Positions 1 to 11,214 of a DNA stretch of 64,000 nt are shown here, in pieces. A program made the translations under genes and the position numbers. The DNA comes from Aralia elata. Lineage: Eukaryota > Streptophyta > Magnoliopsida > Apiales > Araliaceae. Under the pieces are notes generated by a model that saw only the letters and a program-made list of their open reading frames with translations, was not told where the DNA came from and ran no database searches. Where the stretch lies: contig CM068382.1 in the NCBI GenBank assembly GCA_034770075.1, positions 6,108,001 to 6,172,000 on the forward strand, in the 5' to 3' direction. Every line of letters begins with the position of its first letter. The stretch's first letter is position 1.

Positions 1-236
1 CCACTTTTGCATGTATATGCTAATGCTGTTCGTGTACAATTATTAGAAAATATTTGTGACTAAATTTGTGCAAATATAATGGGCATCAATATTCTTATGT
101 TGTTCTTTATATTCCATAATAGAATATAGACAATTTCTTCTGGACATCTTAGACACTGTTTTTGTATGTTTTTCTTTTTATTTTTTTCTATGCATCCAAG
201 TAAACTGATAGATAGTTCTATTCTTTAATAATTAAG

Positions 237-3236
237 GTCAATGGAAATCATGAGACCATGAATGTAGAAGGAGATTTCAGATATGTTGATTATGGGGCGT
301 ATGATGAGTGTGGGGACTTCCTTGAGTACTTGAATGACTGTGAGCACAACTGGGAAGAAGCTTTTGTTAGTTGGGCTGGTGTGTCTGAAAGCTGGAAAGA
401 AGACCGAAAAATGTCTCAAAATCCTTGGGGTCCCTGGAATCTTGTAAAGGTATGTTAACATTGAAATCTGTATTTACTTATTTATTTTTATTTTTTATTT
501 TACAATGTACGAAAAAATGTGATCACTTTTTAGTGTTCTTACAGCTGTTGTTATTCTCATGATCTACATGACCTTTCTATGAAGTTTTCATTCAAGTAAA
601 CTTCTTCTAGGTTTTTTCTTGATAAAATACTGATAATATTATATGTAGTATCATTGTGTACTCTGGTTGGACTATAGAGATTAGTTTGGTCTGCTTATGG
701 CAGCTTTATTTAATAGTACTTATAGGGAATTAGGAATCTAACCACCTGAAAATCTGACAAATTTAGAATGTGTGCGCGCACACGCGTTTGTGTGTGTGTA
801 TTCGCTTTATGAAAGAAGTTTCATTCGCCTTCTTTTCTCTAGTGATAGGCTTAAGCCTTAAGTTATTTACCTCAAATTAAATGTGTGAAGTACAAACAAT
901 GAATAATATGGCACTGGGAGAGTCTTTTATTTGTGTGTGTTTGATATCGATAAAGTTATTGAAACTTTAATATTTTTTCTAAGGTCCTTGGATAGGGAGG
1001 GGTGTCTTGGTTGCTTTAGGCATAGGGGTGCCTCTTATTTCCCCTATACTTAGTATACACATACCCAGGTTTTGCCCCCCATTTTTGGCCCTTTAATAAA
1101 ATTATTTACTTTCTAAAAAGTATAATATAATATATTGTTTTGGACCTTTTGGTCAATATGTACAAGAAACAAAAAATAAAAGCATTGTGGAAGATATTTC
1201 AATCTCCATTTCATATGCATAACCAGTACCCAGCATCAACTATGAAAAAAATCAGTAATCATGAAATGTGAGAATTCAAATTTCAGTCGGTGTCCTAACC
1301 TTACTAAATAACCTAACAAAGAGTATATGTCTGGCAAGTTTACTTCAAATGAAGGATCATGGAGATCAATAATTTTAAAGTGATTCGAAAAAGTTGTCTT
1401 TACGTTCCGTCAAATAATGTATTTTTAAATATTTCGCTACCGAATTTAAATCACCAAGATGTAGACCACAAAAACTCATAAAAGAACAGTCTAGCTTATT
1501 TTGTGATTTTAAAGTTTCATCTCAAATTTACGGCGTCTGATTTCTCTAGATTTTTTCTTCCTTTTTTCCTTTTGTGATCTACATTATTAAGATTTCAAAT
1601 TGACATGCCTACTTTGATCAGCTTAAAAACTCAAAAGCATTTGATTTTTACCCTAAGCGGCAAACTAGACAAATTTATAGAGCTGCACGCTCTAGTTTAT
1701 CTGGTACAATTTTATGTTACAATATGTTATATTACATTCCATTTATTTGGCATCTGTAGTAATATGAGAAACATCAGCTGCTTGTTCCTTTCTGATTGTT
1801 TCTTGTCAATAGCTATTCTGATTGAGTTATCCAAACATTAGGACAGCGGCAAAAGGGGGTGATTGCGAGATCATTCCTCCTTAGACCAGGGGGTCCATTG
1901 GCATCTGAATTGGCACGTCACGCTGTTGTTCTTAAAGTTGATGATTGGGTGTTCTGTCATGGTGGCCTTCTACCTCATCATGGTAATTTTGTACTTCCAT
2001 TGGACGCACTGCTTTTAATTATTATCAGTTACTAAAATTTTTGTCTTTTAGACTCGTATCTTTTCATATTTTAAATTGACTGATAGAATTGTTGGTACTG
2101 CTTCAGTTGCCTATGGCATAGAGAAGATGAATAGGGAGGTATCGAATTGGATGAAAGGTCTTAGTGAGAGTGATGACCATCAGCAACTCCCTTTTATTGC
2201 CACCAGAGGTTATGACAGTGTTGTGTGGAACCGTCTATACTCTAGAGATATAGGGGATCTGGAAGACCATCAGATTGATCAGGTGAGAAGAATTAAATTC
2301 CATGGCCCCTCTTATGTGATTCTTTCTCTTTTGCGATCTCCGATCACCACCCAGGTTTTAACTGTTTCTAAATTCAATTTTTTCTTGGATCTACATAAGC
2401 ATATCATATTTTCCAAAGATTGGTAGACTTTGTTCCTGATTTTGGATTAGTTCTGGAATATCCATTATTTAACAAAAAAAAGTTTTGGGATATCCATTGC
2501 TTGATGTGTCTTAAGCTGAATTGAGGAAACCTCTGCATTTTCTAAAGTTTTTACTTTCTGCTGTTGGCATGGGTACCTTATTCAATGCAGCTGCTGGTAC
2601 TAAATTTATCTTCTCATCAGATCCAATGTATTCTTCAAGAGACTCTACAAGCAGTAGGTGCCAAGGCAATGGTGGTCGGACATACTCCTCAAACTACTGG
2701 GGTTAACTGGTGAGGGACCACCATTACTTGATGAATTTTATTTTCTTATGCAGTTTTGTTTGTCTGAAGATATGTTACGATTTAATGATGCATCCAGTTT
2801 TTCATTCTGGACCTGCATTTGTTGACTTATTTTTTGTAATGTTGAATCACCCTGCAGTAAATACAATTGTGGCATATGGCGCATTGATGTGGGGATGTCT
2901 AGTGGAGTTCTTGACTCAAGACCTGAGGTAAACCAACTTAAGTGACCCGATATCCTATATAGCATTTATTTTCTCCATCCTAGACAAGGGTAATACTAGT
3001 TTTGTTCATTCCCCCCCCCCCCCAAACCCCGGCGTGGGAATATAAAGGTTCATTCGTCTAACTTCAATTTTTTTGTTAGTTTATAAGAAATACTGCAAAA
3101 CATGATATGCTTAGTCCCTAGATGTTTCATATTGGTCATCACTCATCAGGTTCTAGAAATAAGAGACAATCAAGTGAGGGTGATGAGGAGCCAATGGAAC
3201 ACGTTCAGTGAACTTCAGGCTGTTGAATACACATAG
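237..3236 (+). CDS. SLP1: Shewanella-like protein phosphatase, SLP1 type (5' part outside window)
   Basis: Serine/threonine-type metallophosphatase of the PPP superfamily; SLP1 proteins are chloroplast enzymes. Seven coding exons fit by frame and splice sites: 237-449, 1847-1982, 2107-2282, 2621-2709, 2858-2927 and 3150-3236 (TAG stop) are visible as six blocks in the window, and the earlier exons lie to the left. The first visible exon opens with the metal-binding GNHE motif. The second carries WVFCHGGLLPHH with a metal-ligand histidine. The fourth carries the VVGHTPQ motif, and the fifth the MSSGVLDSRPEVLEI segment typical of the family. The motifs upstream (GDxHG, GDxxDRG) would be outside the window. 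The transit peptide cannot be seen, so SLP1 rather than SLP2 rests on the gene neighbourhood. The 3' UTR appears to contain another intron (donor after 3258, acceptor near 3599 or 3657). Confidence 0.88.
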
Positions 3237-4549
3237 ATAGCAGAAGAAGGCCACAAGGTATGATGCAAACTTCTCTCATTTGTTTTGAAATGTTGCCCTG
3301 TGAAATTTGAAATAAGGATCTAAAGAAAACAATTGTATTGCTATGCTCTTGGTTTTCCTTTCCTGGTTCCATTTGCTTGTGCCTCAGATTTATAAATGAT
3401 TATGCTTTGTTGGAGAATGCTTTGCTTGTGGCATCATGGTCTGCAATACCACATCATCGCTAAAACTTCATATAATATTGTCTATTCTGTTGCATACAAA
3501 TATCCATTTAGAAAGTAAATGATTGGAAATTTTCCTTAATTTATGGAACTATTATTACGTCATGATCAACTACCTCTTTCTTATTTATACATTTACAGGA
3601 GATATCCTATTATCACGTCATGATCAACTACCTCTTTCTTATTGATACATTTACAGGAGATATCCCTTTGGCATTTGTTCGTAGAAGATCCATTGTTTAT
3701 AGTCTATACATGGCCCACATTATCTGTGAAGAATCTGTTCAATTATTACAAGGGTTGGGTTCCGGCAACTTAAAGAAAACCAGAAAGAGGGAGCGCAAGT
3801 TATGTATAGTCTACATTACAAACTATGCTGATCAAATTTTGGAGTCATATTCATAACAAGTGAAACTGCTGCTGCTGAACCTGCAGAACAATCTTGGAGT
3901 CGACTGTTGCAAACATGTTGAACAAAAATTAGTAGGAGCACGTATATGTAGTGTATATTTCATTTTTGATGAACTACAGTACAGCTATATTATTACTCCA
4001 AAGACATGATTATTTGGTGTACAAAATTCATGTAAAGCAATAAAAAGTTTTGCTGCAGTTTAGTCTGCGGCTGCTGCATTGTTGGTTCTATAGTTCTGAA
4101 ACCCCCGCATTTGCTGTCAATTGTCATTGCTTTCTAAGTTTACCGCGACTTTTTAGGCCTTAAGTTTTGCAGGCTGCAAACTGTTTAATTTATCTAATGT
4201 TTGAATATAAATATGTAAAAATAAAATTTGTTAACTGATAAATACCATCAAATAATTATATGTTAATATCAGTATAAAAGCTAAAAGGCCTTCCCTCATT
4301 CATGTTCTTAAGTTTAACATGTAATTTTATCACGAACTAAAAGAAAACATAGCAGCAGAACCATGGTATTCTTTAGTTTCGATTCTCCTTTAATTATAAG
4401 AATTAATTTGTATTTGGAAGTAGAAATGACCTTTAATTTGCATAACAATTCTAATGAATCAAAACTGGGTTAAAATTGAATACAAGGCATGATGAGCCAT
4501 TTTCTAGATATCTAAGTTTTGCATGGTTAACTATAAAAGTAGATGCGTC
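3237..4549. other. 3' UTR of the phosphatase gene and intergenic DNA
   Basis: No coding sequence is supported. A possible UTR intron runs from a GTATGA donor at about 3259 to a duplicated TTTACAG acceptor. An AATAAA-like signal (caataaaaag) near 4040 fits a polyadenylation region. The rest, to the tRNA gene, is AT-rich without recognisable features. Confidence 0.5.
3550..3665 (+). repeat. 58-bp tandem duplication spanning a splice acceptor
   Basis: Two adjacent copies (3550-3607 and 3608-3665) share about 55 of 58 bases. Each ends with a pyrimidine stretch, TTTACAG and GAGATATCC. The acceptor of the 3' UTR intron is therefore present twice, 58 bases apart. Confidence 0.85.
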
Positions 4550-4622
4550 GACTCTGTGGCCCAATGGATAAGGCGCTGGTCTACGAAACCAGAGATTCTG
4601 GGTTCGATCCCCAGCAGAGTCG
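4550..4622 (+). tRNA. trnR-ACG: tRNA-Arg (anticodon ACG)
   Basis: A 73-nt cloverleaf without an intron. The acceptor stem is GACTCTG paired with CAGAGTC (7 of 7), followed by discriminator G at 4622. The anticodon arm is CTGGT-CTACGAA-ACCAG with ACG at 4583-4585. The B box GGTTCGATCC is at 4601-4610, and the A-box region TGGCCCAATGG lies in the D arm. It decodes CGU/CGC after A-to-I editing at position 34. CCA is not encoded, as usual for nuclear eukaryotic genes. Confidence 0.97.
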
Positions 4623-4757
4623 TTTGGTAATTGGATTTATAACCATTTTTATTCAAAGGCAATCAGTTAGAAGTGGATTCAAAATTTTGAACCTCTAATT
4701 GGTGATACTCTTTTTCAAAGTTCTCAAACTCTAACATCAAAAAGGACAACCAAAAAT

Positions 4758-5099
4758 TTAAGTAGAGGAGAGGAGCTCTGATCACCATTATATTTCAATC
4801 TATTTAACCACTCATCTCATTTGGACATTTGAAATTCTCAAACAAAAAAAATTAAAATCATATAACTATTTTTAAACATGTCCCCGATAATGTCAAAATA
4901 ATAAGTGTTATTTAATTAATTAAGTATTTAAAGTGGAGAAGAGGAGCTCTGATCACCATTATATTCAATCTACTTAACCACTCATCTCATTTGGACATTT
5001 GAAATTCTCAAACAAAAAAAATTTAAATCATATAACTATTTTTAAACATGTCCCCGATAATGTCAAAAGAATAAGTGTCATTTAGTTAATTAAGTATAA
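4758..5099 (+). repeat. Tandem duplication, unit about 171 bp
   Basis: Two head-to-tail copies (about 4758-4928 and 4929-5099) are nearly identical, differing by scattered substitutions and small indels. Landmarks GAGCTCTGATCACC, ACATGTCCCCGATAATG and TTAATTAAGTAT recur with a 171-base offset. It lies between the tRNA gene and the MCAT promoter and encodes nothing recognisable. Confidence 0.9.
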
Positions 5100-5377
5100 A
5101 AATATTGTTAAATACATATTTATTCTGACACAAATAATTATGACATTCTCAATAATTTTATTCATACTTCAATAATATTTTTTATAAATGTAAGCGGATA
5201 CCAAAGGATACCAAGATATCGATACTAGTATGTGTACTAGCAGTCAAGCTCAATTTAGCCAAATTTTATCAAAAAAGCAAATATGGTTATCTAATTTAAA
5301 TTTTTGTGTCTTTTAATTTAATCCTCTAAATTTTAAAAAAATAATAATTTATTTTTGTACTAATTACACGCGTGTGC

Positions 5378-5503
5378 CACGTGTGGGTATGACTGTATAA
5401 GCCAACCCCCATTGCCCATTGGTGGCAGTTGGTCTGTTTCATTGGATTTCAAGCTATCTCCAACGTTTTTTTTGTAGGTGGAGTTTATACTTCTTTATAT
5501 AAA
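5378..5503 (+). promoter_or_regulatory. Probable MCAT core promoter: G-box, CCAAT, TATA
   Basis: A G-box (CACGTG) is at 5378-5383, a CCAAT-type CCCATTGG near 5416, and a TATA box (TTTATATAAA) at 5494-5503. A start site about 30 bases past the TATA box would give a leader of roughly 135 nt before the ATG at 5666. No ATG intervenes in the leader apart from the CATGC at 5573-5577, which opens no long frame. Assignment is by position and motif only. Confidence 0.55.
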
Positions 5504-5665
5504 GCTTTGGAGTAAACTCCGTTCAATTTTGACATAAACACAACGCTTAAATATAAATCCAAGACTTGATTGCATGCTTTTCTTCTTGATCCTCTCATTC
5601 GATTGAAACCCTCTTCTTCTAGCCTTCTCAGTCACTCACTACTACCCTTTGATTCTCTCTTCACA

Positions 5666-8600
5666 ATGAGTTCCTCTCTCCTCCTCCCTTCCATTTCTCC
5701 CCAAAATCTCGCCATTTTTGAAGCTCCAGAATCGCTGAGGGGCTCTAATTTGGTTTGTTCCACGGGTTTCAAGCATGGAATTCGAGGTTTTGGTTCGAGA
5801 AATTTGGATAAATCTAGGGTTTTTATGAGCGTCTCTGTTGGATCTCAAACTGCCGCTAATGATGCCTTGTTCTCGGATTACAAGCCCACCTCTGCTTTCC
5901 TATTTCCTGGCCAGGTCTATTTTAGTTTCATTTTATTAAAAATGTGATTTTTTTTAGTGAATCTGAGTTCAATATAACTTCGAAGATATATTACTATATT
6001 TACTCTTTTTATATGAATCTTGCTAAATTGTGTGTGAATTATATTATAATCAATGTACAATTCGATAATGACAGAGGAATAAATGCAGAATTTAAGTTTA
6101 TCGGTTGCTTTTTAAACCAAGAATGAAATTGCAAAAAGTATTAAACATGTTAATTTCTTGAATTAGTAAACTAAGTTTGAGCTTCTTTCTCCACATATAA
6201 CTAGGCTACATATTCTTCACTACTCATGACAGATTATGTTTTCTGGGTAGCACTTTGGTATAATTGTTTTCCTCTCATAAAAGTCTATAGCAGGAAGGTA
6301 ATGGGGGTAAGGATGTAGCAATTGAGCATTTAAACTTACTAATTTAGCTACAATTTAGATTAGTTTCTGTTTCGTGAGAGGGGGTAAACTCCCTTAGATT
6401 ACATTAATATGATTTTGTGGTGCAACAGAACATTTGTAACTAAATTGATAATTGATTGTTGTACTAGTAGTCAACTAAGAATTGTGTATTGCTGAGTATG
6501 TTTCAAGAACTTCCATAAGGCAACACTAAGAAAAGATAAGCCTACATGTTCTACTTTGAGAAGTTGTGTTGTATATCATTAGTTGATGATACTGGGTATG
6601 GAATCCGATGATCATCTTTGTTTTATCTTCAACTTCTTATTGCAGGGTGCACAAGCTGTTGGAATGGGTGTGGAGGCTCAGAAAGTCCCTGCTGCTTCTG
6701 ACTTGTACAATAAAGCAAATGAAATTTTAGGGTGGGTTGAATAAAACTGTGAGTTCGAAATTAGAATCAACATTAACAATTTGTTCAGCTTGACATAACT
6801 TTTCTTATCCAATTCGCTTCAATCTTATCTAAAACAGTAACCTCCACGAGTCCAACTGGTTCTCTCACCAATAGTTGGTAGGTGACTCGTTTAAAAGGAA
6901 TTGGAAGTGGAGAGGTGAACCAAAACTATATTATATGAGTAACGCAGTATTTCTCTCTGAAGGTTTGACCTTTTGGATGTTTGCATTAATGGACCAAAAG
7001 AAAAGCTAGACTCCACTGTTTTGAGCCAGGTATGCTGCCATTATACCTTTTCTGAATGTTTTTTTACTTTTTTATTATTTTATTTTTTGTTGGTGTTAAA
7101 TATCTGAAAATGTGAGTCATACACATATATTGCATTACCACACAGACAAACACACATAAAGGTTAGTCATCTGATGTGGTAATGTACGTACTTGAGAATT
7201 CATTTCTGAGAGAACTAAAATTAACTTAACAGAACTGTGGGTATAGTCAAATCTCAAATGCAATAGGTAGCAGACTTACTATACTTTGGCATATGGATGG
7301 TCTTAGATTACTTTTTGATTCTTCAATTGCAATTTTGCAGCCAGCTATCTATGTCACCAGCTTAGCTGCAGTTGAGGTACTACGCGCCCGTGATGGAGGT
7401 CAGCAGATAATTGATTCCGTAGATGTTACATGTGGTCTAAGCTTGGGAGAATACACCGCTTTAGCATTTGCTGGAGCTTTCAGGTGAGTTGTTGGATTTG
7501 ATGTTACAAATTTTATTTATTTGTTTTCACTGAAGGTTTATTTACTCCTTAATGCTTTAAAAAAATTAACTCCCACATTTAAGCCAAGCTAACACGATTC
7601 CTAATCTAGTACTCACCATAGCCATACGCATTTTTTTAATTTTATTTTACGTGCAGACATTTTCCTTCCAATATTAGTTTCTGTATTTTTTTTATTCCAT
7701 TTTTTAGCTTTGAGGATGGACTCAAGCTGGTGAAACTAAGGGGTCAAGCCATGCAGGTAAATAGCCTTTAGTAGCTAATTCTACTATTAATATATGTTAA
7801 TGGCAGTCAACTCCTTATCAAAATTATTTGTGCTCTTATCTATAGGAAGCTGCAGATGCTGCTAAAAGTGCTATGGTTAGTGTCATTGGACTGGATTCAG
7901 AAAAAGTGCAACTCCTGTGTGATGCAGCTAATGAAGAAGTTGATGAAACAAACAAAGTCCAAATCGCAAATTTCTTATGCCCTGTAAGGTTCTTTTAAAA
8001 TATTTTCTCATTAAATTAAGGAATTGATATTTTCACAAGTAAAAATATTAGTTCCACAAGTTCTTCTCTCACATGAGGGTGGGACGCACTTACTATCCAT
8101 ATGATGAGTAGAACCTTGTGGAACTATTCATTCTAACTTGTGGAAGTGATAAACCAGATAGTTCTTGTTTATACGCTGACAAGGAGGTTTGTGTTCTTTT
8201 GAAGGGAAATTATGCAATCTCAGGAGGTGTTAAGGGAGTGGAAGCCTTAGAAGCTAAAGCAAAGTCATTCAAGGCTCGAATGGCGGTATTCTTCACTTTA
8301 AACTTTCAGTTGTCTAACAGATGCCATGCTTCCAACATCACATCGCTTTATTTTTCTTTTGCAGGTCCGATTAGCCGTTGCTGGTGCTTTCCACACTAGT
8401 TTCATGAATCCAGCTGTCTCAAGATTGGAAGCTGCTTTGGCAGCAACAGAAATTAGAATTCCAAGAATACCAGTTATATCTAATGTCGACGCACAACCAC
8501 ATTCAGATCCTGCAACAATTAAAAAAATACTAGCACGTCAGGTAACTTTACTAATGACCTGTGGTACTCGCCGTAAACATATGAAGTTCAAATGATTTAT

Positions 8601-8895
8601 GTCAACTTGGAATAACAGGTAACTTCCCCTGTTCAATGGGAGACAACAGTGAAGACTCTCCTAACCAAAGGGTTGAAGAAGAGCTACGAATTAGGACCAG
8701 GAAAGGTAGAGTTCACACTGGCTAACGGTTTGATTTTTGATTCCTACTTCAACCACGGCAACACTTGTTTTTAGTGTTTCCATGTTGATGTTCTTATAAG
8801 GTCTTACATCCATCTTGTGGATCGAATATCAGGTTATAGCTGGCATTGTTAAGAGAATGGACAGAGCTGCAGAGATTGAGAATATTAGCGCTTAA
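5666..8895 (+). CDS. MCAT: Plastid malonyl-CoA:ACP transacylase (FabD type)
   Basis: Transfers malonyl from CoA to acyl carrier protein, supplying the chain-extension substrate of plastid type II fatty-acid synthase. Ten exons join in frame: 5666-5914, 6646-6731, 6963-7029, 7341-7483, 7708-7756, 7846-7983, 8205-8285, 8365-8541, 8619-8705, 8833-8895, giving 379 residues, close to the usual plant length. Residues 1 to about 70 are Ser/Arg-rich and acid-poor, as in a transit peptide. The FPGQGAQ loop is at 80-86. The nucleophile Ser168 sits in GLSLGEY, and the catalytic His281 in GAFHTSF. Start choice: the frame is open upstream to 5570 but only through a TTG, so the first ATG (5666) is taken. 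All introns are GT-AG. It is the only copy in the window and looks fully functional. Confidence 0.95.
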
Positions 8896-9591
8896 GGAGT
8901 TGACAGGTGGTTCCTTCTACGCCATTTCAATAACAAAGGGTGAGCATGCCTGTGCCATTTAAGTTCTTTCCTTGAGCTTTACCAGGAAAGAAATTTGGAG
9001 CTTCAGTTTTGGGCTATAATGACCAGTTTGAAGTTTCTTCCAGATGTATTGTAGACTAGAGCTTTACATAGAGTTTTTTCCTACTTCATTGCGAGGATAA
9101 CTTTTGAATGATGTTTGCAAGAGCTATAAATGATGCTTATTATTTGGTAGGCATAGTTTTAGAGTTTTGGTTGTAAGAACTGAGAAGTTTTGATAATGTC
9201 ATCTGATGTTGTTTTAGCTCACCCTTATGTTTGTATTCACTTGTTATTTAGTCAGAGATAATAGAACATTACTTGGTATCGTAACATTTTTTCAAAATAG
9301 TTAAGCTGATTTTGGGTTGGAAATAGTCGAAATAGTTAAGCTGTTGGTTGTCCACTCACTGAAGATAAAGAACTCTAAACCAAGTCCCCTTTTTTCCATG
9401 TCTAAATGGCTATTGAAGGGCATCATCACTTGTGCTTAGGTACCTGCTCAATGAACTGAATTAATATAGCTTAGGATTTCCTTCATAATTCATATTCAAC
9501 CAGATACATGGTTAAGAGCAGCACAAATGCACGGAGCCCATTCATAAATTTGTTATTCAGAAGATTTATCAAACACCAAATGAACATACCA
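8896..9591. other. MCAT 3' UTR and convergent gap
   Basis: Probably holds the 3' UTRs of MCAT (+) and of the small minus-strand gene that ends at 9592. No further gene, repeat or hairpin was recognised. Confidence 0.4.
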
Positions 9592-9913
9592 TTAATAAAA
9601 AAAATCTCCAAAAAAATCTACGCAACGCGCGTAACCATTCGGCATGCTATGAAAATTAGGATTAATGTGATGATGATCGTCATCTGAATTCTGATCTGAC
9701 AAGTCTTCATTATCTTCTTCCGCTGCGGCAGCCGATATTGGCTGGTAGTACTCCGGTGAGTCGTCGGTGTTTGTGGCGGAATCGATGGTGCCGGCGTTCC
9801 CTGTTGCACAACATAAGCTTAAAATTTGGCTGAAAAAAATGTGAACACTACTAAAATGGAGAATATGGATTACCTTCGATCAACTCCGCGGCAGAGTTGG
9901 GCACTGCGTTCAT
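9592..9913 (-). CDS. Small acidic protein of unknown function (82 aa, two exons)
   Basis: I do not recognise a named family. Exon 1 (9913-9874) starts with ATG and ends in a good GTAATC donor; exon 2 (9800-9592) follows a TTGTGCAACAG acceptor in the matching phase and ends in TAA. The product begins MNAVPNSAAELIEG and continues with YYQPISAAAAEEDNEDLSDQ, then an Asp/His-rich run and NGYARC. The acidic, Ser/Asp-rich middle suggests a disordered protein. The last ten residues are Phe-rich and may be intron read-through, since a GTAGAT donor follows Cys; a third exon further left cannot be excluded. High GC content and clean splicing relative to the flanks argue for a real gene. It lies convergent to MCAT and upstream of the carrier gene's 3' end, where I recall a short unknown gene (At1g07020) in Arabidopsis. 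Confidence 0.5.
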
Positions 9914-11214
9914 CGTTTTTTGATAGAAGTTGTGCTAATAAAAATGAATATTCTGCTTTTTATTGGGCGTTTTGAAAAATTAAGAGCTTATTATTCGACC
10001 ATCAATACATTGTTTATCCATTTTACAACATTAAACATGAAGCAGATTTTAATTTTAAAGTTTACTATCAAAAAACACTATTTTAAACCTCTCTTGTGCA
10101 ATATAATATTAAAAAGTAAGTCCATGAATCCTTTGATGTTGATCAAATATTTGCTGCCACAGGATGGTCCATGAGAATTTGTCAGTGATCAAATATTTGC
10201 AAATAGATAAGTTTGTTCCTTACTTGTTTTGCATATTAATCATTTTTTGTGAAGATATCTATCTAAAAAAAAAAAAAAGCATTCTACTAATACTATCCTA
10301 AAATGTTGGTCATTTTCAGTCTAGATGAATTGCATTACCCTTTGCTGGGAATGGAAAAGAACCCACCAATAGAACATACACCAAGAAAAAGGTATCCATC
10401 AAACAAGGGTGGTGATATAGCTAAATTGAATTGATAAATGAGTGTGTAGGATGAATAATGGATGATTTTTTAATTATTTTTTTTTGGGTGGCTAATTTTC
10501 TTTTAAGACAACATTTTATATTTTTCGAGGAGACAATATGAGGTTAAGTTCGTTTTTCTCTTTTGATAAAGATTATGTAGTGTTTAATTAATCATACATT
10601 TTACATAATAGTCGTATTTGTTTAATTTATTTTTAATTTTATAGTTATTTTGTGTAATAAGATAAAGGGCGAAATTACTTAGAAGATGATAAATTAAAGA
10701 ATTGGGGGGGGGGGGGGGGGTCTCAATTAATAATTCAAAGTGTGCATATATCACCGTGCATCAAAAAATTACTCTTAACATGAGATTGCAGTCTTAAATA
10801 AGCTCGAACAACATTATTGGTAATAAATAATATTGGTACAGATACAATCAAAATTTTGTAAACTAGTTGTCAATTGACACTACATTTTAGATTTTAGTGT
10901 AACCTGGAATGTTCACAGCCCAGAAAAATGTGAAGGAAGAAAAATGGAAAGGAAAAAGGGTGCTCCAACGTTGTCACAAAGTTGACAGAAATTGACAACA
11001 AGGTGTACAATACAAATAAACGAATGCTAATCTCACAATCATTTTTTTCTCACCGACCCAAGTTACATAGACATAAATCGGTCTCCAAGATGCTGTCCAT
11101 TTTTTTCTCACCCATCTTCTATGCGTGTTCTTCTAGCTATCAAGCGAAACGAAGTATTTGTGGATACAACAGCAGAGTAAATGAAGGTCTCAACTCTTAA
11201 TTGTTCATGGTCTC
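9914..11214. other. Intergenic region with poly-G tract
   Basis: Holds the promoter of the small acidic gene at its left and the carrier gene's 3' UTR at its right. A 17-base G homopolymer lies at 10704-10720. No coding frame with recognisable content was seen. Confidence 0.4.

Noticed and set aside
5570..5665. Upstream extension of the MCAT frame by 32 codons
   Set aside because: It opens with TTG rather than ATG and lies where the 5' leader is expected from the TATA box.
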